Below are positions 21,298 through 31,727 of a stretch of 64,000 nucleotides of DNA, one piece after another. Under the pieces are notes generated by a model. The model was not told where the DNA came from, ran no database searches, and saw nothing but the letters and a program-made list of their open reading frames with translations. Source of the stretch: Drosophila miranda (Eukaryota > Arthropoda > Insecta > Diptera > Drosophilidae); NCBI RefSeq assembly GCF_003369915.1, contig NC_046677.1, forward strand, positions 20,478,913 through 20,542,912, read 5' to 3'. How positions within the stretch are numbered: the stretch's first letter is position 1; each line of letters begins with the position of its first letter. The translations under genes were made by a program, and so were the position numbers.

Positions 21298-21983
21298 CCA
21301 TATACATACATAGTTTCTTCGCCCAATTTTTAGACTCCAGCGGAAAGACTCTCTTCATGTTTCGCGCCAAGAGTCTGCTGTCTCCTGACGTCATTTTAAT
21401 GTTGTTCTTTATAAAATATTTCGCTACAAGAGAAGTGAGCGTCCGTTTCTCTCTTGGACGCTCCTGAGTGAGAGGTCATCTGAGTGAGAGTGAGAGATCA
21501 TCTCCTGCTTGCGTTGCTTTATCAGCAAGCGCTCGCCTGCAGTGGCGCTTTGCAGCAGGATCCCGTATACATTTGATCTGACACCATTTTTGTTCTGCAT
21601 TTTTTCTGCGCGCGGCGACGCCAAAACATAACGGATCTTTTGCCTAGGGCTGCAGAATTGTTGGCAGAATCGATTCCATAGTATCGAAAGAATATTTATA
21701 TAAAATATATTTATATTAATAAATTAAATGCTTGAATAAACGTAATTATTTTAATTATATTAATTGATTGATATTAATTTATAATACTGTAGTACGTTAC
21801 GTAGTGTGGAGGTGGTTCTGTCGCGTCTGTTTTTAGAACAGTCGATAGGTGCGGTGCGTGTCGTGTCGTGACGTGACTAGGGCTGCAATACCAAATTAAA
21901 TTTCAAATTTCAACAGTGGCGCACGCAAAATTTCAAAACAATTTCGATCCGATCTAAAGTGCAAGTGCTCGAATCGCAAGTGA

Positions 21984-22429
21984 ATGGATAGTTATATGGA
22001 TACGACCACGGTACAGGCCAGTGGAACAGCACAGCAGCAGACGGCCACGGTGAAGCGCAATATTGAACAGCAGCCGCTGGCCAAGTGGCCGCTGCCAATT
22101 GCCATTTGGTACCCCCCGACAAGCTCAACATCAGCAACAAGTGTGTATTTAATGCAGTTCTTTGCAAGGAGCAAAGATATTTATCTTGGTTTCTTTTCCT
22201 TATTTTAGCATTCGGAGACAATGGCTATGTAGTCACTCCGGAGCAGTGCTACCACAAGCAGCAACGACCGCTGGGTATACCAGATGCAGTGTCTAGGCCT
22301 CCAGCTGCGGCATCTCCAACAAGTACCAACAACCAGTCAGCGCAGGCTCCTGTGCCGGCAAAGCGTGGGAGGAGGAAGTTAACATCTAACGTTGCTACTG
22401 CGGCCGGCAATGTTAGAGGGAAAGATTAG
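21984..22429 (+). CDS. Candidate small two-exon gene, unrecognised
   Basis: An ATG preceded by a 5'-UTR-like leader opens a 52-codon frame (MDSYMDTTTVQASGTAQQQT...). At ACAA/GTGTGT it can splice to an exon starting after TTATTTTAG at 22208, with the frame continuing (TTFGDNGYVVTPEQCYHKQQ...) to a stop at 22427-22429. The joined product is about 125 residues, low-complexity, with a basic patch AKRGRRK near the end. A further possible exon starts after TATTTACAG at 22572. Position directly upstream of Tango6 on the same strand could also make these exons alternative leaders. No known family is recognised. Confidence 0.4.
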
Positions 22430-22964
22430 CTTTGTGTCGCACTTGACATATGTATTTCCAGCATGAACCTTTTTTCATAATGATAGATGAGTATCATATC
22501 CCTCATATGGTATGTTTGGTCATATGGTCTGCAGCTTCGGCAAATTATAATTAATAACTATATATTTACAGATATTTCTACCGACACCGAAGTGGAAAGT
22601 GCTGGCGATAGCTGCAAGCAACGTGTCAGCTATGGCATTCCATTATTTGTACATTCGTGTGGTAAGAGGACCTTCGGCGGTGCCCTCTATATTACTTGGC
22701 CCGTGTGGTGGGGATAATAATTTTGTTGACCACTCCCAACCAATAGCAGCGTGGACAGCGTGCAAACAGCAATAGACGGGGATACGAAGTCTCATACAAG
22801 AAAGGTACTCGCTGATATTTTGAGTTTTTAGCCTTTGAAAAACTTTTATATTATGATTTCGTTGCAGACAGGGTTGCACTGTGGTAACGATAGTGGACGT
22901 CGATGCTCTTTGTGGACATCTCTGGCCGATAACAATAACATTGGATGACAATTCAGATATTACA

Positions 22965-25849
22965 ATGATTAACACGGCAAAATACTTTTCCCTGTTGGAG
23001 AGTTTAAAGTTCGAACAGGCTCTAGGTAAAAATTAGTGTGTTTAGGTGTAAACAATTTAACTAATTGGTGTTTTTATCACAGCAAATACGACAAATGGAA
23101 TTCAGCCGGTTTCCGGTTCCTCAATTGTTCAGAATTTGAACATTTTGGGGAAATATGCTAAACAAAACGTTGTGAAACAGCTGCATAAGCTATGCACATT
23201 ATTCCAGCTGACCCCCGAAGAGGAGGCGATCATAGATTGTTCAGATCCCGCCATATGCTACGTTATCCGTCTGCAGCATGCGCTCCAGATGCTCTTCTCG
23301 AACATTAACTTTGATAGCGATGCCAAGGAGGACCTTATATCGGTGGCACACCTTAAGCTGTGCATCCAAGCCACCCAGGAGCTGTCCTACTACGCACTCC
23401 GCTGCCAGTTGCATGAGGATTTCCTTAAATCACCCATTTTCAAAGAGGCACAGGGCAAAGTCAAATGCAATCCCTCGCTGCTACTCCTCAGCGTTCAGTT
23501 CTTCGTCCGACTGGTGCCCATACGTCAATTTCACATAGCCAATTCCATGGAGCTAGTGCAGCGGGATCTTCTGGCAGCCATCATGAGTCTACGCATCCAA
23601 ATTAATCGTCCGCAGCTGGAGGCAGCCCTCGCCTACCTCTGGCGACATGAATCCAAATCGGATTTTTTTCGGCATCTGCTCTTACTGAAGGCCACTCCTC
23701 TGTGTCCCCCCTTGGCCAAGGCCCTGCACCAGCAGCTGCTGGGAAAGCTACATGCACCGCAGGGTTATGCCGGCTTCGTGGATGCTCTGCAGCAGACACC
23801 GAATGTGAGTGCCACGAGAAATGCAGAGATCGTTGCGAGTATCGTGGCTAGGAAGGGCTACTCGCAGGCGAAACAGTATGCAATGATGCTTCAGGTCCAG
23901 GACTATTGTAGATTATCTCTGATGGATGCCAACAGAATAGGTGTGGGTGTCCTGTCCTTGCGAAGACTCTATGAGTTGGGTGCACAAAACCAGCAGAGGA
24001 TTGAGAAGTACCTGTCCTCCCATTGGCAGGTGCTCAGTGATCCGAAAGATCTGATAAGTGGTCTGTTCCTGATGAACCATGAGGAGCTATGCAATCGTAT
24101 CCAGCTCTGGCAACATCTTTTCTGCAGCTCCAGCGTGGCATGTCTGCCGAGTAATTTGCTCACACGCTATCTACCTCTTCTGCTCCAGCTGTACGATGGC
24201 CTTCCCAGGGAGGTGCCTGCCAGGGAGCAGTTGGCTGTTATCATATCCCGCTGCTTAGACAATCGGGAGAGAGATAAGGAGTTGCCTGCAATAGTCCAAC
24301 GTTTGTTCACGTGGGATCTCGAAGAGGAACCTATCTGGCAATGCCTTCACCATCGCATATTAATCCTGCCCTCAACAGAATCGGATCGAATTCAGGTAAA
24401 AGTAGCCCCTGCGGATCACCAGATAGACCATGACATGGGCCGGATACTGCCCAGTCTATTGATGTCCAGTTCGCATCATGCTCTCACCTGCAATGTATTC
24501 CTGGCACTTTTGGGTTTCATAGGCTGCCAATTGAAGGAGAAATCCACATCAGGAGTGGATTTCCTATCCACGGAAACGGAACTCGTGGCCTTCCTAAAGC
24601 ACAACTACCAATTAAAACTAGATCTGCTGATAGCTCTCAATCAGTTGGTGTCCCATCAGCCGTTGCGAGCACAGTTGGCGATGCAAACCAAAGAATTCCT
24701 GCGGCTGCTCAAGGATTTACTGCAGCAGCGATTGACCGCAGAAGAGGAGGCCACTGATCAGACCCTACTTCTCATTCTCAACCTTCTGCAGGAGCTGTTA
24801 GAACGCAGTGAGGATTTGCAGCTGACAGAGAGCACAAGAGAGCTGCAGGAGCAACTCGGCAAGCTAGGAGCTCTGTCAGTCAATCGCTTGATCAAGCAAT
24901 CAGTGGAATCCCTGCTCAATATATTGCATGGCGAGTGGCGGCCAAGTGAAGCCCTCAAATTGCAGCCATTTCAGAAAGCGCGTTCCCTCATCGAGGAGAA
25001 GGAATCACATCTGCAGGTCTATGGCATACAAATGTTGTTGGACCTCCTGCAGCGGAAGGACCCCGCTACAATGGCCCAGGGTCATCTAATCATAGCCCTG
25101 GCCCTCAGCACACTCAAGGACAAGGAGTCCTATACATTCCTGAATTGTGTGCGACTCTTTGTGGCCCTGGTTCATGTGATGGAATCCGAAGTACTGGACA
25201 AATTGAGTGACGAGTATCTGTCGGAGACGGCCGATCTGGACTATCGTCTGGTGGTGGGAGAGGCTATCCTGAAGGCCTCGCAGGAGCTGGGTAAGTGATG
25301 GATGCCGCTTTTGATTGGAGGATTTCTTAAAGATTTGATTTTACAGGTCCCCTATGCTATCGGTACAAGGGTGTGCTCCTCAATTGCTTTATGCATGGCT
25401 CGCGGTCGCCTCTCCACGATTTTCGCACGTCCGCCTTTGCAAATCTCGCCCAGCTTTGTCGCCTACTGGCCTACCAGGTGCAGAACTTTTTCCAGGAGCT
25501 GCTGGATCTGATCAACAGCGAACTGAGTGCCACAGGAGGATATCTGTCTGCCAAGCGGGCTGCTGTCTTTGTTTTAGCTGAACTCCTGAATGGCATGGAT
25601 AATCTCATTGCCTACCAGGAAATGCTGCTACCCATTTATCGTCTCCTGAGAGCCATTGAATCGGAGGAATCGTGTGACCCAGCCATGCGTCTGCATGCGG
25701 CCAATGGTCTAAAGATCTTGAATGACAAGTGCCGGCAGCTAATCCAGACCTGTCTAGAAGCGCAATCCTTGCACAAAGAAATAAAGGTGATGGGTATCAA
25801 GGATAAGCCTTCAGCAAGGAGAAACCCTCACATTTTGGAACTGAATTAG
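22965..25849 (+). CDS. Tango6: Tango6 homologue (RTP1/TMCO7-like HEAT-repeat protein)
   Basis: Exons 22965-23025, 23083-25290 and 25347-25849 (introns of 57 and 56 nt) give 923 residues. The protein is all-helical and leucine-rich. Two conserved C-terminal blocks match the RTP1_C1/C2 regions: LIEEKESHLQVYGIQMLLDL followed by LQRKDPATMAQ and a later YLSAKRAAVFVLAELLNGMD, which is close to human TANGO6. The family affects secretion/Golgi organisation in fly screens, and its yeast relative Rtp1 helps import RNA polymerase II. The start ATG lies in a short first exon of 20 codons. AATAAA at 25861-25866 follows the stop by 11 bases. Confidence 0.85.
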
Positions 25850-25860
25850 AGGTTTTATAA

Positions 25861-25866
25861 AATAAA
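25861..25866 (+). terminator. AATAAA polyadenylation signal of Tango6
   Basis: Hexamer 11 bases past the stop codon. Only 84 bases separate the stop codons of Tango6 and L2HGDH, so the transcripts meet tail to tail. Confidence 0.6.
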
Positions 25867-25933
25867 ATAACTTTTAAATGCAAGAGCAATGCTTAAGATC
25901 AAATTAACAAACATATTTCTTATCATCATCTTC

Positions 25934-27457
25934 TCACTTGCCAATGGAAAATTCCCCCTCAATCTTATCAGCAATCATTTTGGCTATGGCCAAACTGCTG
26001 GTGGCACCCGGCGATGGAGCATTACGGCAATGCAAGACGCGCTTGGCCAAAGCACCCGATCCTACGCCCCGATCAAAGACAAAATCGTCGACCAGATTGC
26101 CCTGCAGATCCATGGCCTGGGCACGCACACCCGCCGGACCACGTTGGATGTCGTATTCGGTGATGTCGGGGATGTACTTTTGCAAGGCCTTGATCTGCAG
26201 ATTGATGAAGGCCGATTTGGACATCTCGCTGAGGCCAAAGCCAATGTATTTGCTGGCCATCTTCATGAAGCCGGGATAGCGCAGGGCATCGAACAGCTCA
26301 AAGAGGTTGATGTCGCCCCAGCTATAAGCGAGAAGGAATTAGAATCAGAATAATATTGTTCGGAGCGGACTCCCACTCACGTGTAACCCTCCCGCTTCAG
26401 AGCCAACACAGCGTTGGGTCCCAGCCAAATGGAGCCATCCATTCGCGGGGTAAAGTGCACGCCCAGGAAGGGGAATCGTGGATCTGGCACCGGGTAGATG
26501 TTACCCTTTACCATGTGCTGTTTCTCCTTGGACAGCAGCAGGTATTCTCCGCGGAAGGGCACAATGCGAGGATCCTTGGGGCAGCCAGTCTTCTCAGCCA
26601 GCAAATCGGACTGAAGGCCACCGCAGGTGAGAACATTCTTGGTGCGTACTATCTGACCCGGCCTCGAGCCATGGATGGTCACTGGATAGTCGGCGCTTCC
26701 TTCTTTCGTTTCGCTGAACTTTGTCACATTGTAGTCCAGATAAATGCGACCCCCTGCATGCTTAAAGTCCTCGCCATAGTGCTCCGTGACCAAAGCCCAG
26801 TCCACGATACCAGTGTGTGGACTGTGGAGAGCCTTGATGCCCTTGCAGAAAGGCTCAATCTCCCGGATGGCATCCCCCTCTATAATCTTGAGATCGGGCA
26901 CTTTGTTGGCAATGCCACGCTGCTGAAGATCCTCCAGAAGCTTGACCTCCTTCTCATCAGTGGCCACTATCAGTTTGCCGCTTTTTTTGTACGGAATCTT
27001 GCGGTCATCCAAATACTTGTATGCCAAATGCAGTCCCTCCACACAGAGACGGGCCTTCAGAGTGCCTGGCTTATAGTAGATGCCGGCATGAATGACTCCC
27101 GAGTTGTGTCCACTCTGATGGAACGCCAGCTTGGGCTCCTTCTCCAGAATGGCCACCTTCAGCGAGGGATGCCGCAGAAGAATCTCTCTGGCAGAAGCCG
27201 CTCCCACAATACCGCCGCCGACCACAACCAGATCGTAATCTCTATTGGGTGGGGTTGGAGAGGGCAGTATTATTACCGCACACGCGCCATAAAAATGGAA
27301 CTTATCTATGATTTTCTTACCCAGCACTAATCGAGGAGCTCTGCCACCGTTTGTGGTTCTTTTTCGCTGCGGTGGCCGTCGATGCACCACCGGCATTGGC
27401 CAGACCACGTCCTAAAAGTGGGCCACCCACTTGTAACAGTTGTCGCACTTGTGCCAT
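25934..27457 (-). CDS. L2HGDH: L-2-hydroxyglutarate dehydrogenase, mitochondrial
   Basis: Minus-strand exons 27321-27457, 26381-27241 and 25934-26321 (GTAAGA, GTGAGT donors) give 461 residues, the usual family length. The first 45 residues are basic and hydroxylated (MAQVRQLLQVGGPLL...KKNHKRWQSS), as expected for a mitochondrial presequence. An FAD-binding Rossmann motif follows (YDLVVVGGGIVGAASAREIL), then HNSGVIHAGIYY, CVEGLHLAYKY and the C-terminal GPAGVRAQAMD and PGATSSLAIAKMIAD blocks of the DAO-type oxidoreductases. The enzyme oxidises L-2-hydroxyglutarate to 2-oxoglutarate, a metabolite-repair reaction. All key blocks are intact. Confidence 0.95.
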
Positions 27458-28224
27458 TGTTCCTGTTCACTTTCTTCTCGCAATCGAATCCGGCGTAAAA
27501 TGTACGTTTTTCTATGTCAAAGACCTTGTCTGACCTTGCCCAAAAGAGTACATACATATGTACTAACCGCCACCGCACGAACAGAGAGACTAAAGCGCAG
27601 AACAGTGAAAGAATTCCGTGGGGCGAGAATTCGTATGTGGTATGGTCGTCTGAAAATTTGGGGCCGGGCCGCAGCCTACACGGGGAATCTTCATAAAAGC
27701 GTTAATTGATAAGTGTTCTTGGATGAGGGAAAGGGTGGGTTGGGTGGCGGGGATAACATGTGTTACTATCAGCTGTTTGTACCCTTGCAGAGAGTATAGT
27801 GATTTTGAGGAAATGTTTGCAATGCAAAGAGCGGATCTTCGCCAACATTAAAACAATTTCGCAGTTTTTAAAGCATCTATTTTTTCAATACAATGTTACA
27901 TAAGTGGATTTCACAGGATTTTTAGTGTACAAAAAAAGCTTTATGCTGTAATTTCATGCCTTGATATCAATCTGAACCATATCACATCCAGATCAGATAA
28001 ATATCATATATATACCATAGCAACGATCAATCTAAAAGGGTATTAACGTTCCGGTCATGGATAAACCGGTTTTTTTATGGGTAGTGGTCGCCTTACAACA
28101 CTACTGCATTTCCCTGCGAATGGCAAAATAGAAACAGCTGATGCACGGAATTTTTGCCAAAAAACAAACAAAACAAAGTATATAAAATATTGCCAATTGG
28201 AGCTTATAGATTGCCTTCCAAGAC
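27458..28224. other. Divergent promoter region between L2HGDH and the THAP zinc-finger gene
   Basis: No gene is seen. A fragment reading TACCCTTGCAGAGAGTATAGTGATTTT at about 27780-27807 resembles the end of a common Drosophila dispersed repeat family. The last 100 bases hold the leader of the + strand gene. Confidence 0.5.
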
Positions 28225-30666
28225 ATGCCCGCATATTGCGCGGTGGTAAATTGCAACGATAAATATGCACACGCTACCAGTATATCATTCCACAAGTGGG
28301 TGGCTCGCATTCAAAATTGTAAAACAACTTCTGATGATTGCACTTACAGATTCCCCTTCAAGCGAAAGGATTTGTTCCAGAAGTGGAAGGAATTTACGCA
28401 ACGTAGTGCCCAATGGATGCCATCCCGGTGGAGTGCTGTCTGCAGTCGCCACTTCGTGGATACAGATTTCAGTTGCAGCCATAACCGGAAAACTCTGAAA
28501 AAGAATGCAGTGCCATCAGTGCGTTTGACGGAATCGGAATCATTGAATGTGGTTGTGGAACAGGTGACCAACAGCCGATGGCAAGAGTGTGCTAGTAAAC
28601 AGACGCTGTCCAGTGCCGCCGAAGCTCCAGTCAGTGGTACAAAGGGCACCTGTCGCTTCTGTGGTTCCTCTGCTATGGACTGCGTTTCGTTTGACAATAG
28701 TTTCGAGCTCTTTGGCATGATTCAGAAGTGTTTTCCAACTTTACAAATCCTGCAGGATGATACGCTGCCCAAGGATATTTGCTCGGAGTGCTACAAGAAG
28801 CTGGAACGCTTCTCGCAATTCATCGATGTGGTTCTGCAGACTCAAAGCGAACTGCAGCGGAAATATCGACGTCAGTTGAAGATTAAACAGGAACCACTGG
28901 TGCGGGTGAAGCAGGAGGCCTGCGAGAGCCTGGACAATCTATTCCCAGACGAACTAGACATGGCCTTGGATGATGGGTGCGACCATGAGCCCGGCACCAA
29001 CGATGAAACTGAACAGAAGTTCCAATTCTGCGATTTTCCCATGCTAAATGCCCAGGACATAATAAATAACTGTGATATCATGGAGATTATTAATCTAGAT
29101 GATCCGTTTATCAACATACCAGATGATGCGGATGTCGGGCAGTGCCAGGCGAAGCAGCCCCGCACTTCAGGGGATCTGCCCACGGCTAATGAGATGCTCC
29201 AATCGGAGCTGCTAAATGAAGAGCACAATTATGCCAAGGAGGATTGGGTGCTGCCGCCGCATCAGTACAAAACGGAGAAAGTGGAAGGCGTTGAATCTGC
29301 CGAACTGCCACCGCTGCTGCTGCCCCCGCCGCCCACATCTGCTCCAGAGCCCCGCTCCTGCAAGCCCATTGTGACCAATGTCAGCCAGATACCAAATCAA
29401 ATGCTGTGCGAACTGCTGCCGCCCCCAGCTGTTCCGCCCAAGCCCAACATTGTGGTGCTCAACGACAGCGTGGTGCAGTCCTCGGCCGCCTTTCGTCTGC
29501 ACAACTGCAGCCTCTGCACGGCCAAGTTCATTACGGTGGACGGTCTAAGCCAGCATTACACCCACGCCCACAGTACACCCACACCGATGGTGAGTGTGCC
29601 ACCCTTGAACATCAGCCTGCCCAGCATTCCAACGAACCAGCTCAAACTGGAGGCTAGCAGCTGCTCTGTGGGCCTGCCAGCAACACAACCGAATGAGTAC
29701 TGGCAACCGGACTGGCAGAACACCCCCGCAGCAGTCGCCGCCGCCGCCAGTCCGCTGCCCACTCAGCTGCCGGCGAAGAAAAAGATCGACATACTGGACA
29801 TGCAGCGCAGCTTTCTGCATCACAACGATATCCTACCGACGGCAGCACAGCTAACAGCGGCGGCGGCAGCGGCGCCAGTGGCAGTGAATCCTGCCGCAGA
29901 CCCCCAACTGGCGGTGGTCACGGCCAATCTGGCCAAGCTGGCCTTCCAATATCGTCGTCTGCAGCGGAAGTGTAGGATACTGAAGCATACTACGAAACAA
30001 AATCCGAACCGGCATCGCTGTGAACACTGCGGAAGAGGATTTGCCAGCCTAAATCGACTGCTACGCCATCGGAAACTGAAAACGCACTTTGCCAAGCTGA
30101 ATCGTCCCTTTGCCGCCAGATGCTGCGGCTGCCTGAAGCTGTTCAGCTCGCGTCTGGGTCTACGGCAACATATGCGCTACATTTGCCAGTCCCTGTCGCT
30201 GAGGAGTACGCGGCGTCTGCAGAGTTTCAAGTGCCGTCACTGCCAGGCCATTACCTTCACTCATTGGCGACTCTATCGCCGGCACGAGCTCAAGTGCCGA
30301 CCACGCCATTCCCCGTCCAAGGCAAAGGTTCAGACGAAGGCGCGGAGAGTTGTTGCCGTTCGATCGCAATCGCAATCGCAAACACCAACTGTGACCACCA
30401 CCTACGCCTGCAGCGTGTGCAAGAAGTCGTTCGGATCGCTCAGTGGTCTAAGACAGCATCACATCACCCACACGACGGAGCGACAGCACAAGTGTGGCAT
30501 CTGTCAGCGTGTCTTTAAGCGACGGAACGGCCTTTCGCAGCACATCAAGGGCTACCACCTACAGCTCAAGCCACACGAGTGTCCAGTGTGTAGGCATTGC
30601 TATGCCCTCAAGTGCGATATGCTGAGATGCAGACACTCCCAGCATCGTGGCGGGGCAGGAGAGTGA
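28225..30666 (+). CDS. THAP + ZAD + C2H2 zinc-finger transcription factor
   Basis: The frame runs uninterrupted from the ATG at 28225 to 30666 (813 codons), but a 54-nt intron, 28296-28349, is likely (see findings) and would give 795 residues. The N-terminus is a THAP zinc finger: MPAYCAVVNC (C-x4-C), later SAVCSRHF (C-x2-H). A ZAD follows at about residues 140-215 (GTCRFCGSS ... ICSECYKKL), a dimerisation domain typical of insect zinc-finger proteins. The middle is acidic and proline-rich with one isolated finger (about residue 430). The C-terminus has about six C2H2-like fingers (CEHCGRGF, CRHCQAITF, CSVCKKSFGS, CGICQRVFKR, CPVCRHCYAL). Nuclear DNA binding is expected; the target is unknown. 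A possible AATAAA lies near 30700. Confidence 0.9.
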   Translation: MPAYCAVVNCNDKYAHATSISFHKWVARIQNCKTTSDDCTYRFPFKRKDLFQKWKEFTQRSAQWMPSRWSAVCSRHFVDTDFSCSHNRKTLKKNAVPSVRLTESESLNVVVEQVTNSRWQECASKQTLSSAAEAPVSGTKGTCRFCGSSAMDCVSFDNSFELFGMIQKCFPTLQILQDDTLPKDICSECYKKLERFSQFIDVVLQTQSELQRKYRRQLKIKQEPLVRVKQEACESLDNLFPDELDMALDDGCDHEPGTNDETEQKFQFCDFPMLNAQDIINNCDIMEIINLDDPFINIPDDADVGQCQAKQPRTSGDLPTANEMLQSELLNEEHNYAKEDWVLPPHQYKTEKVEGVESAELPPLLLPPPPTSAPEPRSCKPIVTNVSQIPNQMLCELLPPPAVPPKPNIVVLNDSVVQSSAAFRLHNCSLCTAKFITVDGLSQHYTHAHSTPTPMVSVPPLNISLPSIPTNQLKLEASSCSVGLPATQPNEYWQPDWQNTPAAVAAAASPLPTQLPAKKKIDILDMQRSFLHHNDILPTAAQLTAAAAAAPVAVNPAADPQLAVVTANLAKLAFQYRRLQRKCRILKHTTKQNPNRHRCEHCGRGFASLNRLLRHRKLKTHFAKLNRPFAARCCGCLKLFSSRLGLRQHMRYICQSLSLRSTRRLQSFKCRHCQAITFTHWRLYRRHELKCRPRHSPSKAKVQTKARRVVAVRSQSQSQTPTVTTTYACSVCKKSFGSLSGLRQHHITHTTERQHKCGICQRVFKRRNGLSQHIKGYHLQLKPHECPVCRHCYALKCDMLRCRHSQHRGGAGE
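28296..28349 (+). other. Probable 54-nt frame-preserving intron inside the THAP domain
   Basis: The sequence CACAA/GTGGGT ... TGCACTTACAG/A has splice-like ends and a CTGAT branch-like word at 28331-28335. Removing it joins ISFH-K-FPFKRK, the spacing expected for a THAP domain, and deletes 18 residues not typical of the fold. Because 54 is a multiple of three and has no stop, gene finders may read through it. Confidence 0.75.
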
Positions 30667-31727
30667 GCCACGAAACGAAAGGGAAATCTTTCCACAGAAT
30701 AAAGCTGAAACGTTGTGCTCTTTTGCGAGCCTAATGTATTGCTTCTATATGTCAGCACTGAGCCCCATGGAGCTCCATGGGGTGCCTGCTTAGTGGCCTC
30801 ACCCTCAAAGGCTATGAAGAGTTCTCATTGGCATGCAGCTCTTGGCGTTATGGGGGGCTCTTGTGGCCTAGGGCTATAAAGATTTACGATTATGGAGTAT
30901 GCTGCCAATCCTTCAAATAGGCGACTGAATCTCAATAGAATATGAATAATTATAAAAGAAATCAGTAGTTAAAACATATTATTTGTATTATATACATTTA
31001 TTTATCAATTTATTCAGTTTGCGTTATAAGTTTAGCGCTCACTAAAAGTATGTATTTTGTATTCAATATTCATATTTAATGCGTTAGTATTGCTTTTAAT
31101 GGCTTAATTTAACATATGAAAATACTGAAATTCAAACTTAAATTGCATATATTCCGATTTGAAACCAAATTCAATATTCAACAAAGGTTTTCTATATATA
31201 CAAAGAAGGTTGGCGATAAGATGGTTTATGGTTTTTGCTTATCAACATAAATCTATTCGATTTTCCTCACATTTATTAAAAACAAAACTAAAAAAGAAAA
31301 CACAAATTAAAAATGGCACTACAATTACAAATTGCAATAAAAAGAAACAAATTTTGTGAAAATAAAAACTAAACATAAAACAAAGAAGAAAAATTCAATG
31401 AACATAAAAACAGAATGAAACGAAAAAAACTAAAACTTATTCCCCACTTAAATCGAGTAACTAATTATAGTGTATAACTTAGGCATTTGGTATGGATCGT
31501 TTATCTATGTGGTAGGTATGTTTTATGTAGTATGTATGTATATATATGGACGATTAATATGGATATGGGATATTGGATTACAGTAGTACTCGTATGTGAT
31601 GTGCTTGATGCTTGAAAAATGCCTGCTTCTGCCTGCCTGCCTGCTCCTCCTAAGATTAGTTCCACATTTTGTTTAACCTACGCCCAAAAAAGCATTACGC
31701 GCTAGACTACAAAAGGGGACAGGGTCT
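30667..31727. other. Spacer with 3' UTRs of the zinc-finger gene and Swip-1
   Basis: No gene is seen. AT-rich sequence; minus-strand AATAAA words near 30995-31015 could end a Swip-1 3' UTR of about 700 bases. The + strand gene ends near 30720. Confidence 0.55.

Noticed and set aside
20860-21970. tRNA or snRNA gene near the Nak promoter
   Set aside because: No cloverleaf-compatible arms or B-box sequence could be found by eye.
27780-27807. TACCCTTGCAGAGAGTATAGTG fragment as a transposon
   Set aside because: Resembles the end of a common Drosophila repeat but is too short and isolated to define an element.
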